A DNA stretch of 64,000 bases from CAVTWS01 sp963738445 (GCA_963738445.1 CAVTWS010000012.1:372001-436000); one strand, 5' to 3'; positions 26,140 through 35,612 are shown, numbered from the stretch's first letter. The notes: generated from the sequence alone by a model not told the origin. Translations and numbers: made by a program.

Positions 26140-27079
26140 GCGGAACTCTCCGAAGCGATGCCGTCGATCGGCCTCGCCGAGACGCCGGCCTACTGTTCCC
26201 CGAGCACGTCATCGATCAGCTCGTCGCCGCGCATCGATGCCGGCAAACACGTCATCCTGACGGGCCCGCCCGGCACCGGGAAGACGACGCTCGCCTACAT
26301 CGCCGCCGAGGTCGCCCGGCGGTCGATGATGTGCACCGGGCTACCTGCCGACGACGGCGACGAGCGAGTGGACGACGTTCGAGACGATCGGTGGCCTCCA
26401 GCCGACACCGCGAAGGTCTGATCTTCCGACCCGGCCTGTTCGTCGAGGCCATCGAGTCCGGTCGCTGGCTCGTGATCGACGAGCTGAACCGTTCGAACTT
26501 CGACCGTGCCTTCGGGCAGCTGTTCACGGTGCTTGTCCGGCTCGGCGGTCGTGTTGCCGTTCAAGCGCAAGGGCCAGAACCGACCCGTCTCGCTCGTGCC
26601 CGCAGGAGTCGAGCCCCCCGAGGACACCGACCTGATCCGCGTGCCCGCCAACTGGCGGATCATCGCCACGATGAACGTGTTCGACAAGAACCTGCTGTTC
26701 GACATGTCCTACGCGCTGATGCGACGGTTCGCCTTCATCGAGGTGGCGCGCCCCGACGAGGTCCACCTTCCACCGACTGCTCCAGGGCGCCGGCGACGTG
26801 GTGGCGAAGCTGCTGCCGCTGCGCGCGCTTCACCGACCTCGGCCCCGCCGTGTACCTCGACGCCGCCCGCTACGCGGCGCGCCGGACCCGCGACGGCGTC
26901 ACCGAGTCGCGGGTGCTCTACGAGGTCTTCTACGCGTACTTCCTGCCGCAGTTCGAGGGCTCGATGACCGTCGAGCCCGCGAGCTGTACCAGACGATGGC
27001 CGAGTTGCTCGATGAGCCCGAGCGTCGTGAGGTGGCTCGCACGGTGAGCGATGTCGTCGGCGCTGACATCGGAGCCTGA
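26136..27079 (+). pseudogene. McrB-like AAA ATPase (COG1401 type), frameshifted
   Basis: Rebuilt across frames: AGLLFPEHVIDQLVAA, AGKHVILTGPPGTGKTTLAY (Walker A), EGLIFRPGLFVEAIESGRWL, VIDELNRSNFDRAFGQLFTV (Walker B), then WRIIATMNVFDKNLLFDMSY with ALMRRFAFIEVARPDEV (McrB-like sensor and Arg region), and a helical end to TVSDVVGADIGA. About 310 residues without an N-terminal DNA-binding domain. Three or more indels break it. Upstream it overlaps the Cys-cluster gene (GTGA) and downstream it overlaps the McrC/DUF2357-like gene by 29 bases. Such ATPases partner McrC-type proteins in restriction or other systems. Confidence 0.78.
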
Positions 27080-28049
27080 CCGGTCGGCGGCCTCGGCCGC
27101 CGCGATCTGGCGTCGCCTCGCTCCCGCCGCGTCCGGCCTCGACGCGCTCGACGCACTGCTGGGCCTGGGTGCGAATCGGGGGTCCTCACTCCTCGACGAG
27201 ACCACGCTTTCCTCGCCCGAGATCCACCAGTTCCTCCATGCCCTGCCGTCGCTCCTGCGGGAACCCGAGCTCGGCGTCTCGGAGGTCCGCACCTCGACCA
27301 CCGGAGGGGTGCGCGGACCGGTTCAGTGGTCCGAGACCCTGTCGGCACGATCGGCCTCGGGCGGCGCCGCCGGCGTCTACGTGTACACCGAGTCCCACCG
27401 CACCACCGACACCCCGCTCAACCGCGTGCTCGTGTCGACCCTGGAGCAGCTGGTCGCGTTGGCCGACCGAGTGCTGGCGTCACCCACGTCCGCGCGGCCG
27501 GAACTCGCCGCCGAGGCGGCCGAGACGGGTCGCGGGGCGCTGGCACACAACGCGATGGCGCCCCTGCGGGACCGGCGCCGGACGAGACGCCACCCGGTGT
27601 CGCGTCGGGACACGGTGAGGGCTCGCAGCTCGCGAGCCGCCAGCCGCTACGAACCGGTACTCCGGGCCTCCGAGCGGATCGCCACCCCTCTCGGTACGGC
27701 TGCCTGTGCGGAGCTGTCCGGGAGCGCCGAGCCGGCCACCCGGTCGCGCCTCGTGCTGCTGCACGCCACCCTCGAAGCCATCGACCGACGCCATCGGGGC
27801 CTGGCGCCCCTCGTGGTCCGAGGAACCGGGTTGGCCACGGGGCCGGTCCGCTACTGGCCCGACCGGGTAGACGAACGGGGGGCCATCGCGCTCGGTGATG
27901 TCGTCATCGACCGCGGCTCCGAAGCGGGGGCCAAGCCGCTCCAGCCCGAGATCCATCGGTTGGCGACGCATGGGCCGACCGTGACCGTCGACGACCCCGA
28001 TCAGCTCGAACGGGTGCTCGACCTGGCCGAGCAGCGGCTCCGGGGCTGA
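27051..28049 (+). CDS. McrC/DUF2357-like partner protein, nuclease motif not intact
   Basis: 332 residues in one frame. RGPVQWSETLSARSASG followed by YVYTESHRTTDTPLNRVLVS resembles the DUF2357/McrC core (G-x-W-x-x-T ... TPENR). The region expected to hold a PD-(D/E)xK nuclease reads ALGDVVIDRGSEAGAKPL, without the usual D-(D/E)xK spacing, so cleavage activity is doubtful. It begins within the end of the ATPase gene, implying a paired product. The family link is a pattern-level inference. It converges with a small acidic gene 10 bases on. Confidence 0.58.
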   Translation: MSSALTSEPDRSAASAAAIWRRLAPAASGLDALDALLGLGANRGSSLLDETTLSSPEIHQFLHALPSLLREPELGVSEVRTSTTGGVRGPVQWSETLSARSASGGAAGVYVYTESHRTTDTPLNRVLVSTLEQLVALADRVLASPTSARPELAAEAAETGRGALAHNAMAPLRDRRRTRRHPVSRRDTVRARSSRAASRYEPVLRASERIATPLGTAACAELSGSAEPATRSRLVLLHATLEAIDRRHRGLAPLVVRGTGLATGPVRYWPDRVDERGAIALGDVVIDRGSEAGAKPLQPEIHRLATHGPTVTVDDPDQLERVLDLAEQRLRG

Positions 28050-28058
28050 ACGCTCTCC

Positions 28059-28286
28059 TCAGTCTTCGTCCTCTTCGTCCCGCTCATCATCGTCATCGTC
28101 GAGCTCATCGTCGTCGAACTCGTCAGCCCAGGCCGAGTGCTCGGGCTTGGTGAGGGTTTCTTCGGTCGAGAGGCTGCTGAAGAGGACGTCGAGATCGACG
28201 TCCTGCGATCGCTTGAGGGCACGCGCCTCCTCGAACCGTCGATGTCGGCCCTTCTTCACGGGTGCTCGCAATCCGTCGTCGTGCAC
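28059..28286 (-). CDS. Small protein with acidic low-complexity C-terminus
   Basis: Up to 75 residues. A basic N-terminal part (VKKGRHRRFEEARALKRSQ) is followed by LFSSLSTEETLTKPEHSAWADEF and an Asp/Glu-only tail (about 20 residues). GTG starts at 28286 or 28259 are both possible. It lies between two convergent/tandem genes and could be a nucleic-acid or protein mimic, but there is no family recognised. The DNA of the tail is a CTC/ATC-rich simple sequence. Confidence 0.5.
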   Translation of the reverse strand: MHDDGLRAPVKKGRHRRFEEARALKRSQDVDLDVLFSSLSTEETLTKPEHSAWADEFDDDELDDDDDERDEEDED

Positions 28287-28343
28287 TGATCAAACGACGA
28301 GTGTATCGACCGAACCAACGACATGCCGATGCACGGAACGCGC

Positions 28344-29517
28344 TCAAAGGGGTCGATGCGACCGTTCCTCCAACACCAGTGCACCATCTCCATCGAAGGC
28401 CAGGGCGACATCACCGTCGAGCAGGCGGGTGATCGCCGTGCCCACCACGTCGGCCCGCCAGCCCGTCGCCATCTGGCAGGTGGGATCCCCGTCGAGGAGC
28501 TGCTCGATGTCGGTGCGGGTGCCGATGATCGCCGGGTCCAGATCGAGCTCACGAGCCCGCTGACTGAGCCAGGCGGACAAGAGGGTGGCCGCCGGACGGA
28601 GACGACGGCTGCGCTCCGGATCGTGGGCCACCGGTGGTGCCGCGGCCGGGCGGAAGGTGGCATCGCTGATCGTCTGGAGGAGATCCTCCCGGATGGGCGG
28701 CTTCAGCGACCGGATGTCGAGGCCCCGGATGCGGCCGAGCGCCATCTCGTCACGAGGACGCCCCTGGGCCAGGGCGATCAGGGCCATGTCGGACAGGACA
28801 TGGCGAACCGGGATGTCGAGGGTCGCGGCGCCGCCGTTCCCGCCATGCCGCCACGGCCTGGGCGGCGGCTCGGGCCTCACCCTTGAGCTGTCGGAGCTCC
28901 TTCACCCGGGTCCAGGCTTCATCGGGTTCACGAGGGTTCCGGAGCCGGTCCACGAGATCGGCATGCTCGTCCTCGAGCCAGGACTGCCGACCGCGTTGGG
29001 TCACGTCGTCGACGAGTCGCCGCTTGACCTCCAGCAGGTACGCCACATCCGACGCGGCGTACGCCAGCTGAGCCTCACCCAATGGACGCTCCAGCCAGTC
29101 GGTGAGGCGATCGGCTTTGGGCAGGTGGATGCCGAGGATCCGTTCGTGGAGGGCGGACAACGACGGGCTCGCCATGCCGATGAAACCGGCCGCCACCTGC
29201 GTGTCGAAGATGCGCTTGGGCACCACGCCCACGGCGTGTTCGAGCACCTCGAGATCCTGGCTGGCCGCGTGCATGACGAGCAACTGATCGCCGCCGAGCA
29301 GCAGGCTCAGCTCGCGGACGTCGACCGCCAACGGGTCGATCAACGCCACCTCTACGGGCGAGGCGATCTGCAACAGGGCGAGCCGCGGCCGGTAGGTGCG
29401 TTCGCGGTGGAACTCGGTGTCGAGCGCGAGCTCGTCGTGGGCACCGAGGCGGCCGATGAGTGCGTCGAGATCCGACTGTGCCGTCACCATGTGGAACTTG
29501 GGGGTGGCTCGGGTCAC
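28344..29517 (-). CDS. rnd: Ribonuclease D, one frameshift
   Basis: 3'-5' exoribonuclease of the DEDD family that trims tRNA and other RNA ends. The exonuclease domain shows ALDTEFHRE (DxE), HAASQDLEVLE (HxxxQD) and YAASDVAYLLEVKR (YxxxD). After RVKELRQLKGEARAAAQAV the frame breaks near 28840, and the continuation ATLDIPVRHVLSDMALI carries the HRDC-type helical domain to the stop at 28344. The GTG at 29517 overlaps the mobA stop (GTGA). The indel lies in a GCGGCGCCGCG run. Confidence 0.88.
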
Positions 29518-30169
29518 GCCGGTTGCTCCCGCCGGTCGAGGTGATGCTGGCGGGCCTGGAGTTGGTCGGGAGAGTCGATGTCGGCCAACGCCCACTCCGG
29601 GGCCGCCACGAACTCGACCCGGAGTCCGGCCTGGGCGACCGCTCGATGCGGCGACCGCTCGCCGGCGTCGAATCGTCGTTGGAGCCGGGCCGTGACCTCG
29701 GTGCGCCAGGCCGAGACGAGCCACTGCGGGATATCGGCGCCGGCTCGGGCCACGGCGACTTCGGCCCCCCGTTCGACCGTGCCGATCAGCTCGGCCAGGA
29801 CACCGGGATCGAGATCGGGATGGTCGCACCCGCACACGAGCAGCCCGAAGTCGCCCGAAACTCCGGAAAGCGCGGTGAGCAGACCGCCGAGCGGTCCCTC
29901 GCCCGGCCACCGATCCGCGCGACGTTGGGGAGGCGGCCGTGTGACACGGTTTCCGCTCGGGCGCCCACCAGCGTCAGCTCGGGCACACCGGCATCGACCA
30001 TTGCGGTCGCGACCCGATCGAGCATCGATCGGCCGTCGACCTCGGCGAGGGCCTTGTCCGACCCGAAGCGCCGGCTCGCCCCGCCGGCCAGGATCGCCGC
30101 CCGCCAACGGGCCGAATCAGGTGGGGATGCCACCGGCGCCGGCGACGAGGCGTTCGGCCGGAGGTCCAC
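29514..30169 (-). CDS. mobA: Molybdenum cofactor guanylyltransferase MobA-like, one frameshift
   Basis: Nucleotidyltransferase that attaches GMP to molybdopterin. AAILAGGASRRFGSDKALAEVDG is the GTP-binding signature of MobA, with LTLVGARAET and CGCDHPDLDPGVLAELI downstream. A 2-base insertion near 29926 separates the halves; removing it gives NVADRWPGEGPLGGLLTAL, the standard MobA sequence. GTG at 30169 follows the DUF3151 stop by one base. A role with other NTP sugars or flavin cofactors cannot be excluded. Confidence 0.83.
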
Positions 30170-30170
30170 G

Positions 30171-30617
30171 TCAGGTCGGATCGGCCGACGGCCAGTCCGG
30201 GTCGAGCTGCTTGAGGAAGGTGGCGCAGCGCTCGGCTTCATCGGCCTCGCCGATGGCCTCGGCCTTCTGCTGGAGACCCTCGAGCGCTCGCAGGAAACCC
30301 CGGTTGGTCGGGTGGAGGAACCGCACGTACCCCGAACCGCGCCAGCCATTGCGACGGAGGCGGTCGAGGCCCCGGTGATACCCGACCCGGAACGCCGCAT
30401 ACGCCTCGACATCGTCGCGGGCGAGCTGGCCCAACCGGGCCCAGCCATCGAGCATGGTCGGCCAGCGGGCCACCACTGCGGAGACGGCATCGCGCCGGGC
30501 GTCGGCCGGGCCCTCCCACGCGGCCGACAGCGCGGTGAGCGCCTCGGCCGGCTCAGGGTCGAGCACGGTTTCGGGTGGCCCGCTGCGATGCAGGCTGACA
30601 GGTGATTGGTCGCTCAC
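30171..30617 (-). CDS. DUF3151 family protein
   Basis: 148-residue helical protein. AYAAFRVGYHRGLDRLRRNGWRGSG and NRGFLRALEGLQQKAEAIGE are the conserved centre of DUF3151, found across actinobacteria. It has no known function. GTG start at 30617, and it leads a minus-strand run DUF3151-mobA-rnd with 1-base or overlapping junctions. Divergent from the small membrane protein gene at 30676. Confidence 0.85.
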   Translation of the reverse strand: MSDQSPVSLHRSGPPETVLDPEPAEALTALSAAWEGPADARRDAVSAVVARWPTMLDGWARLGQLARDDVEAYAAFRVGYHRGLDRLRRNGWRGSGYVRFLHPTNRGFLRALEGLQQKAEAIGEADEAERCATFLKQLDPDWPSADPT

Positions 30618-30661
30618 GCGCGGTCAGCGTACCGATCTCTCGACCCGCTCAGGGCGGTAGC

Positions 30662-30667
30662 TAGGCT
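30662..30667 (+). promoter_or_regulatory. -10 box (TAGGCT) of a probably leaderless mRNA
   Basis: TAGGCT ends 8 bases before the ATG at 30676 with no ribosome site between, in the 58-base divergent gap to the DUF3151 gene. Confidence 0.4.
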
Positions 30668-30675
30668 GCGCCGCC

Positions 30676-30939
30676 ATGATCCCCGACTCCGTCGACCCCG
30701 ACCAGCTGCGCACCATCGTCATCCTCGTGATCCTGGCGCTTCTCGTGGTCATGTTCCTGGTGGTCCGCTTCGTTCAGAAGTTGGTGATGAAGGGCGTCAT
30801 GCTGGCGGTGCTGGCCGGACTGGGCGTGGCGTTGTGGGCGCAACGGGCCGACCTCGCCGACTGCGCCCAGACCTGCAGTTGCAGCCTGTTCGGTCAGGAC
30901 GTGGAGGTGCCGGCCGACCAGAACCCACGCTGTCGCTGA
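30676..30939 (+). CDS. Small membrane protein with a cysteine-containing tail
   Basis: 87 residues. Two closely spaced hydrophobic segments (IVILVILALLVVMFLVVRFV, then GVMLAVLAGLGVALWAQ) suggest a membrane hairpin. The tail CAQTCSCSLFGQDVEVP has three Cys in a C-x3-C-x-C pattern, perhaps disulfide forming outside or metal binding. It converges with pyruvate kinase, ending 16 bases before it. Hypothetical; no family recognised. Confidence 0.68.
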   Translation: MIPDSVDPDQLRTIVILVILALLVVMFLVVRFVQKLVMKGVMLAVLAGLGVALWAQRADLADCAQTCSCSLFGQDVEVPADQNPRCR

Positions 30940-30955
30940 CCCGGAACACGCTCGA

Positions 30956-32385
30956 TCAGGGCACTCGCTCGAGGCGCAGGATGTTGGTGGCCTTGGCGGT
31001 CGTGCTCAGTCCGGCCAGGACTGCCACCAACTCCCCCGAGCGGACGTAGCCCCCGGCGGCGGCGCGGGCGATCGCGTCGCGGACGAGGTCTTCGTGCGTG
31101 CCGACGCAATCGGACAGGATCGGGACCGTTCCCCAACTCAGCGCCAGCTGATGCACGGCTCGATCGCTCGTGCTCACCCCGATGACCGTTGCGCTGGGCC
31201 GGAACCGGGCCATCGAACGCACCGTGAACCCCGATCCCGAGACGCAGATGATGGTGCGCAGACCGAGCTCGGTGGCCGCTCTCCACGCCGACATCGTCAG
31301 GGCGTCGGTGACCGCGGCGAAGGGGTCGGTGCTCGAGGTCATCCGGAGCTCGGCGAGACGTTCGGCCCAACTCTGGAAGTCGAACTCCTCGTCGGCGCGG
31401 CGGGCGATGCGCGCCATGGTGCGCACGGCGTTGACCGGGTCGACGCCGACCGCGGTCTCCGCCGACAGCATCAGCGCGCTCGATCCGTCCCACACCGCGT
31501 TGGCGACATCGGACGCCTCGGCCCGGGTCGGCGAGGCACTGGAGATCATCGATTCCAGCATCTGGGTCGCCGTGATGACGGGGCGGCCGAAGGAGATGCA
31601 CTGGCGGATGATGTGCTTCTGGAGCGAGGGCAGCTCCTCGATGGCGCACTCGTTGCCGAGGTCGCCGCGCGCCACCATGATCGCCCCGGAGGCCTCGATG
31701 ATGGCGGCCAGGTTGTCGACCGCGGCCGTGTCTCGATCTTGGCCACCAGCAGCGGGCCGCGGGGGTGCGGTTCGGTGCCGACCCGGCGGACATCGTGGGC
31801 CGAACGGACGAACGAAATGGCGATCATGTCGACTCCGGCGTCGACGAAGGCGTCGATGTAGCCGAAGTCCTCGGGCGTGGGGGTCGGCATGGTGAGCCGG
31901 TCCGCGGGCACGTGGATGCCGGGACGACCCCGGACCAGGCCGCCGCCGACCACGCGGGCCACCGCATGGTCCGATTTGCGCTCCACGACCTCGATCGACA
32001 CCCCGCCGTCGCCGATGCGCAGCCGGTCCCCGATGTGGACATCGCTCACCAGCGAGTCGTACGCGACCTCGATGACCTCGGCCGAGCTCGACGTGTCGCC
32101 CACCCGCACCTTCACGAGCGCGCCGTCGACCAACTCGGCGCCCGTCTCACCGAACGCCGCGGCCCGGACCTTGGGTCCGGGCAGGTCGACGAGGATGCCC
32201 ACGGGTTTGCCGATGTCCTCGGACACCCGGCGGATCCGCCAGTACCGCTCGAGCGCTTCGTCGAGTGAGCCGTGCGCGAGCCCGATTCGGGCAACGTCGA
32301 GCCCGGCGTCGATCAGGGCTCGAAGGGTCGCCTCGCTGTCGCTGGCCGGACCGATGGTGGCGACGATCTTGGTACGTCTGGACAT
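30956..32385 (-). CDS. pyk: Pyruvate kinase, one frameshift
   Basis: Glycolytic enzyme converting phosphoenolpyruvate and ADP to pyruvate and ATP. RRTKIVATIGPASDSEATL, DLPGPKVRAAAFG, MIAISFVRSAHDVRR, LLVAKIETR, MVARGDLGNE and SFGRPVITATQMLESMI are all typical. A missing G near 31731 splits it between KIETR and AAVDNLAAI; restoring it joins both halves exactly. ATG at 32385. The C-terminal domain (TIICVSGSGFTVRSMARF) is present so allosteric regulation is possible. The initial GLAHGSLDEAL replaces the usual NFSHG segment. Confidence 0.92.
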
Positions 32386-32482
32386 GACGGCCACGCTACT
32401 GGACCACGTTCCGGACCCTCCGGACCCCGCGGTGAAAACGCTTGCGGTCGCCTTTCCAGCGGGCTCGATCAGGCCAACGAGG

Positions 32483-33259
32483 TCAGTTCAACCGGGCCCG
32501 CAGGGCGACGGCTCGAGCCTCGTCCCGAGGGGAGCCACTGAGCTCGGCCGCCCGGGAGGTCGCGGTGGCCGCCACGTCGAAGCGGCCGACCGCCGCCGCG
32601 GCCTCGGCGTGGGCCCGATGGTCCTCGGCGCGGGCGCCGGGCCGGGCGGCCACGAGGCCCATCACCCAGGCCAGATTCCGTCGGTCGGCACGCCGTTGAT
32701 AGGCGACCCGGAGGTTCGTGGTCATGCGGTGCAGGATCTGGATGGTCGGGGTCGGCTGGAGAAAGGTCGGATCGAAGGGCACGGCGAGGCCGTGCAACGA
32801 GGTGAACAGAGCCCGGCAATCCTCGTGGCGGAGATCGAAGCGGGCGTTGAACGGGTCCGCGAACGTGCCTTCGGTGGTGTCAGCGATCAGGAAGTGGCCG
32901 GGCATGCCGATGCCCGCGAGCGACAGGCCGAGCCGCCGACCCACCTCGACGGCGACCGCGCTCAAGCTGATCGGAATGCCCAACCGGCGATCGAGCACCT
33001 CCGGCAGGAGCGAGTTGGCCGGGTCGTAGTAGTCGGACCGGTTCCCCTCGAACAGTCCGGGCCCGAACAACCGTCGGCACAGGCCGGTGAGCGTCGGCGA
33101 GTCGCAACGCTCGGCCAGGTGATCGATCCGGGCGATCGTGGCGTCGACGTCGAGCCCGGGCTCGGCGTGCGCGCTCAACAGTGCCCACGCCCGGTCGAGG
33201 CGAGGGTCCGGCGAGGCCAGCACGGCCACCAGCTCCGCGGTGGGGTCCACGCTCGGCAC
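32483..33259 (-). CDS. SirB1/transglutaminase-like core domain protein
   Basis: About 258 residues from GTG 33259. NSLLPEVLDRRLGIPISLSAVAVEVGRRLGL is the signature of the SirB1 (Transglut_core2) family, followed by GMPGHFLIAD and FADPFNARFD. The usual Cys nucleophile is not obvious, as in other SirB1 members, so it is probably not a protease. A TPR-like helical end follows (TTNLRVAYQRRADRRNLAWV). The frame is open further upstream into a repeat-rich intergenic region and is rejected there. Confidence 0.82.
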   Translation of the reverse strand: MPSVDPTAELVAVLASPDPRLDRAWALLSAHAEPGLDVDATIARIDHLAERCDSPTLTGLCRRLFGPGLFEGNRSDYYDPANSLLPEVLDRRLGIPISLSAVAVEVGRRLGLSLAGIGMPGHFLIADTTEGTFADPFNARFDLRHEDCRALFTSLHGLAVPFDPTFLQPTPTIQILHRMTTNLRVAYQRRADRRNLAWVMGLVAARPGARAEDHRAHAEAAAAVGRFDVAATATSRAAELSGSPRDEARAVALRARLN

Positions 33260-33292
33260 AGTACCGTCGACGGCGCCCAAGAGGCACCAACC

Positions 33293-33415
33293 CCGAACTG
33301 CGCGCGCCATCCCACACCACATGTCGCCCCACGCGCACAGTTCGACGGGTCGGGCCACCCCACCCGAACTGCGCCGCGTCATCCAACACCACATGTCATC
33401 CCACGCGCGGTTCGG
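33293..33415. repeat. Two imperfect copies of a ~55-bp palindrome-capped repeat
   Basis: Copies at 33293-33348 and 33364-33415 (71-base period) share CCGAACTGCGC at the left, ACACCACATGT in the middle and CCCACGCGC with a GTTCG at the right. In each, the left CCGAAC(TG) pairs with the right (CA)GTTCG(G), so both can fold as long hairpins. They fill the divergent gap between the SirB1-like gene and the phosphodiesterase gene. Confidence 0.8.
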
Positions 33416-33494
33416 ATTGGGTTTGGGCGCCCTGGTGGGCTGGCGGGTGGGTGTCCACGGAACGTGATGACGTTGCGACTAACCTCGACTCCTC

Positions 33495-34247
33495 GTGAGC
33501 AAGGTGCACCCGTACCTCGATCACCCGGGCCCGATCCCGTTCGCCCACCGGGGCGGCGCGGGTGATCACCCCGAGAACACGATGTCCGCGTTCCAGGCGG
33601 CGATCGACCTGGGCTACCGCTATCTGGAGACGGACGTGCACGTCACCCGCGACGGTGTCGCCCTGGCGTTCCACGACGATGTCCTCGATCGGGTCACGGA
33701 CCGCCAAGGCACGATCGCAGAGCTCTCCTTCCGAGAGGTCAGCGCCGCGCTCGTCGACGGCGTCGAGGCGATCCCTCGCCTCGACGACCTGCTCGCCACA
33801 TTCCCCGATGGGCGATTCAACCTCGACCCGAAGCACGACACGGCCGTGGGCCCGCTCCTTCACGCCATCGCGAAGACGAACGCCTTCGACCGGGTGTGCA
33901 TCGGCTCGTTCTCGGATCGGCGCCTGGCCGAGATCCGTCGCCGGGCCGGTGGCGACCTCTGCCTCTCCCTCGGCCCTCGGGCGGTCGCTGCGCTGCGGGC
34001 TCGGGTTCCCGGCGTTCGATTCGACGGCGTCAGCGTGCAGGTCCCGCCCACGGTGCGAGGGCGAACGCTCGTCGACCGCTCGTTCGTCACGACCGCCCAC
34101 CGCCGCGGGCTCGCCGTCCACGTGTGGACCATCGACGAGGCGGGCGAGATGCACCGCCTGCTCGACCTCGGCGTCGACGGCATCATGACGGACCTCCCGC
34201 TGGTCCTGCGGGGCGTACTCCAGGAGCGGGACCAGTGGTTCGCCTGA
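33495..34247 (+). CDS. ugpQ: Glycerophosphoryl diester phosphodiesterase
   Basis: 250-residue GDPD-family enzyme that hydrolyses glycerophosphodiesters to sn-glycerol 3-phosphate and an alcohol. FAHRGGAGDHPENTMSAF carries the catalytic His-Arg and Glu; ETDVHVTRDGVALAFHDDVL carries the metal-binding Glu/Asp and the second His; VWTIDEAGEMHRLLDLGVDG and IMTDLP complete the barrel. There is no signal peptide so it acts in the cytoplasm. GTG start with a TAACCT box 9 bases upstream. It overlaps the transglycosylase gene start by about 13 bases. Confidence 0.93.
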   Translation: MSKVHPYLDHPGPIPFAHRGGAGDHPENTMSAFQAAIDLGYRYLETDVHVTRDGVALAFHDDVLDRVTDRQGTIAELSFREVSAALVDGVEAIPRLDDLLATFPDGRFNLDPKHDTAVGPLLHAIAKTNAFDRVCIGSFSDRRLAEIRRRAGGDLCLSLGPRAVAALRARVPGVRFDGVSVQVPPTVRGRTLVDRSFVTTAHRRGLAVHVWTIDEAGEMHRLLDLGVDGIMTDLPLVLRGVLQERDQWFA

Positions 34248-35527
34248 GACGGGTGGCGGTGATGACGGCGCTCGCCGTTCTCTCCCCGCCCGCCGTGACC
34301 GTCGCGGCCCAGGAACCCGAGCCGACCACGACCGTTGCGCCCGACCCCGCCGCGCCGGTGACCCCTCCCCCGCTGCTCACCGGCGCGACCATCCCCGACG
34401 ACACGTTGCAACCCGGTCTCACGCTCGTCCGCTTGAGCAGTCGCGCCTACGACCAGGCCGTAGCGGCCTACGACGCCTCGGTCGCCGACCTGGCGGCGAC
34501 CCAGACCGCGCAGGTGGCCGCCGATGCCGCGCTCGCCACCGCGATCAACGATCGGGAGGTGCTCCGCCAGAGCCTCACCTCGGCGCGGGCGACACGCCGC
34601 GCCGGTGCCGCCTCGTTGACCGCGGCCGAACGAGCGGTCCGGGCCATGGCCGTGGCGTCCTTCATGTCCCAGGGCTCCGACAGCGATCCGTCGATCTACC
34701 TCCTCGCCGAGGGCCTGCCGGAACCGGAGCTGCGCCGCCAACTGACCACCGAGGCGGTCGCGGTGCAGATCGGCGACCGCCAGCTCTCTCTCCAGGCGCT
34801 CGCCGAGGCCGACGCCGTCGTCGTCGAAGGAGAGACAGCGCTCTCGCAGCGGTCGGCGGCAGTGGTCGAGTCCACCGACCTCCTCGAGAACCTCGGTCAA
34901 CACGTCGCCGACCTGTACGGCCTCCTGGTCGAGCAGGCCGACGCGATCGTGCGGGTGCGCCGAACCGCGAACGTGTCCGGCGTCGACTTCACCCTCGTGG
35001 TGCTCGACGCCTACGTGTCCGCCGCCAACCTGGTGGCCGCGGAGAACCCGGGTTGTGGCCTGAGGTGGTGGATGTTGGCCGGCATCGGACGCATCGAGAG
35101 TCGGCACGGCACGATCCGGGGCGGGACGGTCCAGGCCGACGGCCTCCCCACGACCACGATCATCGGCATCCCACTCGACGGGAACAACGGCACCCGCCTG
35201 ATCACCGACAGCGACGGCGGTGCCCTCGACGGCGACACGACGTTCGACCGGGCGGTCGGACCCATGCAGTTCATCCCGACGACATGGGCCACGTGGGGCC
35301 GCGACGGCAACGGCGACGGGCGCGAGAATCCTCAGAACCTGTACGACGCGGCGTACGCCGCCGGGGCGTACCTGTGCGACGGCCAGAACGTGTCGAGCAC
35401 GGCCGGCCTGACGACGGCGTACTTCACCTACAACCAGTCCGAACAGTACGTCGCCGACGTGTCCGGCCACGCGGACCGCTATCGGCGCACGATCGAGGTT
35501 CCCGACGTTCCGGCCGACCCGGCCTGA
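34235..35527 (+). CDS. Secreted lytic transglycosylase-like protein with coiled coil
   Basis: About 430 residues. GTG at 34235 gives a signal peptide (MVRLRRVAVMTALAVLSPPA, cleavage near TVAAQ), a Pro/Thr-rich linker, a long helical coiled coil (about 60-250: YDASVADLAATQTAQVAADA and onward), then a lysozyme-like domain: LAGIGRIESRHGTIRGG (catalytic Glu), VGPMQFIPTTWATWG, NPQNLYDAAYAAGAYLC and YNQSEQYVADV. This order resembles NlpC/RipA-type coiled-coil cell-wall hydrolases with an MltB/SLT2 catalytic end. It cleaves glycan strands of peptidoglycan outside the cell. ATG 34262 and GTG 34253 are alternative starts. Confidence 0.86.
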   Translation: MVRLRRVAVMTALAVLSPPAVTVAAQEPEPTTTVAPDPAAPVTPPPLLTGATIPDDTLQPGLTLVRLSSRAYDQAVAAYDASVADLAATQTAQVAADAALATAINDREVLRQSLTSARATRRAGAASLTAAERAVRAMAVASFMSQGSDSDPSIYLLAEGLPEPELRRQLTTEAVAVQIGDRQLSLQALAEADAVVVEGETALSQRSAAVVESTDLLENLGQHVADLYGLLVEQADAIVRVRRTANVSGVDFTLVVLDAYVSAANLVAAENPGCGLRWWMLAGIGRIESRHGTIRGGTVQADGLPTTTIIGIPLDGNNGTRLITDSDGGALDGDTTFDRAVGPMQFIPTTWATWGRDGNGDGRENPQNLYDAAYAAGAYLCDGQNVSSTAGLTTAYFTYNQSEQYVADVSGHADRYRRTIEVPDVPADPA

Positions 35528-35541
35528 CGGCGCCGCCGCCA

Positions 35542-35573
35542 CCAGTCGGTGGCGTCCAGCGAGCTTCGACTGG
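35542..35573 (+). terminator. Stem-loop after the transglycosylase gene
   Basis: CCAGTCG (35542-35548) and CGACTGG (35567-35573) form a perfect 7-bp stem with an 18-base loop, 15 bases after the stop codon. No T run follows, so it may be a weak or Rho-dependent terminator. Confidence 0.42.
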
Positions 35574-35612
35574 CAACACAGCGTTCATCTGGGGGTAACC
35601 CTGTGTACAACG

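Noticed and set aside
25357..28049. A horizontally acquired island
   Set aside because: Base composition is like the neighbours and no integrase, tRNA or direct-repeat ends were seen.
33293..33415. Insertion sequence ends at the paired repeats
   Set aside because: No transposase frame lies between them and they are in direct, not inverted, orientation.
33860..35542. A 560-residue minus-strand frame across the transglycosylase gene
   Set aside because: Antisense shadow; the plus-strand protein has a signal peptide and catalytic motifs.
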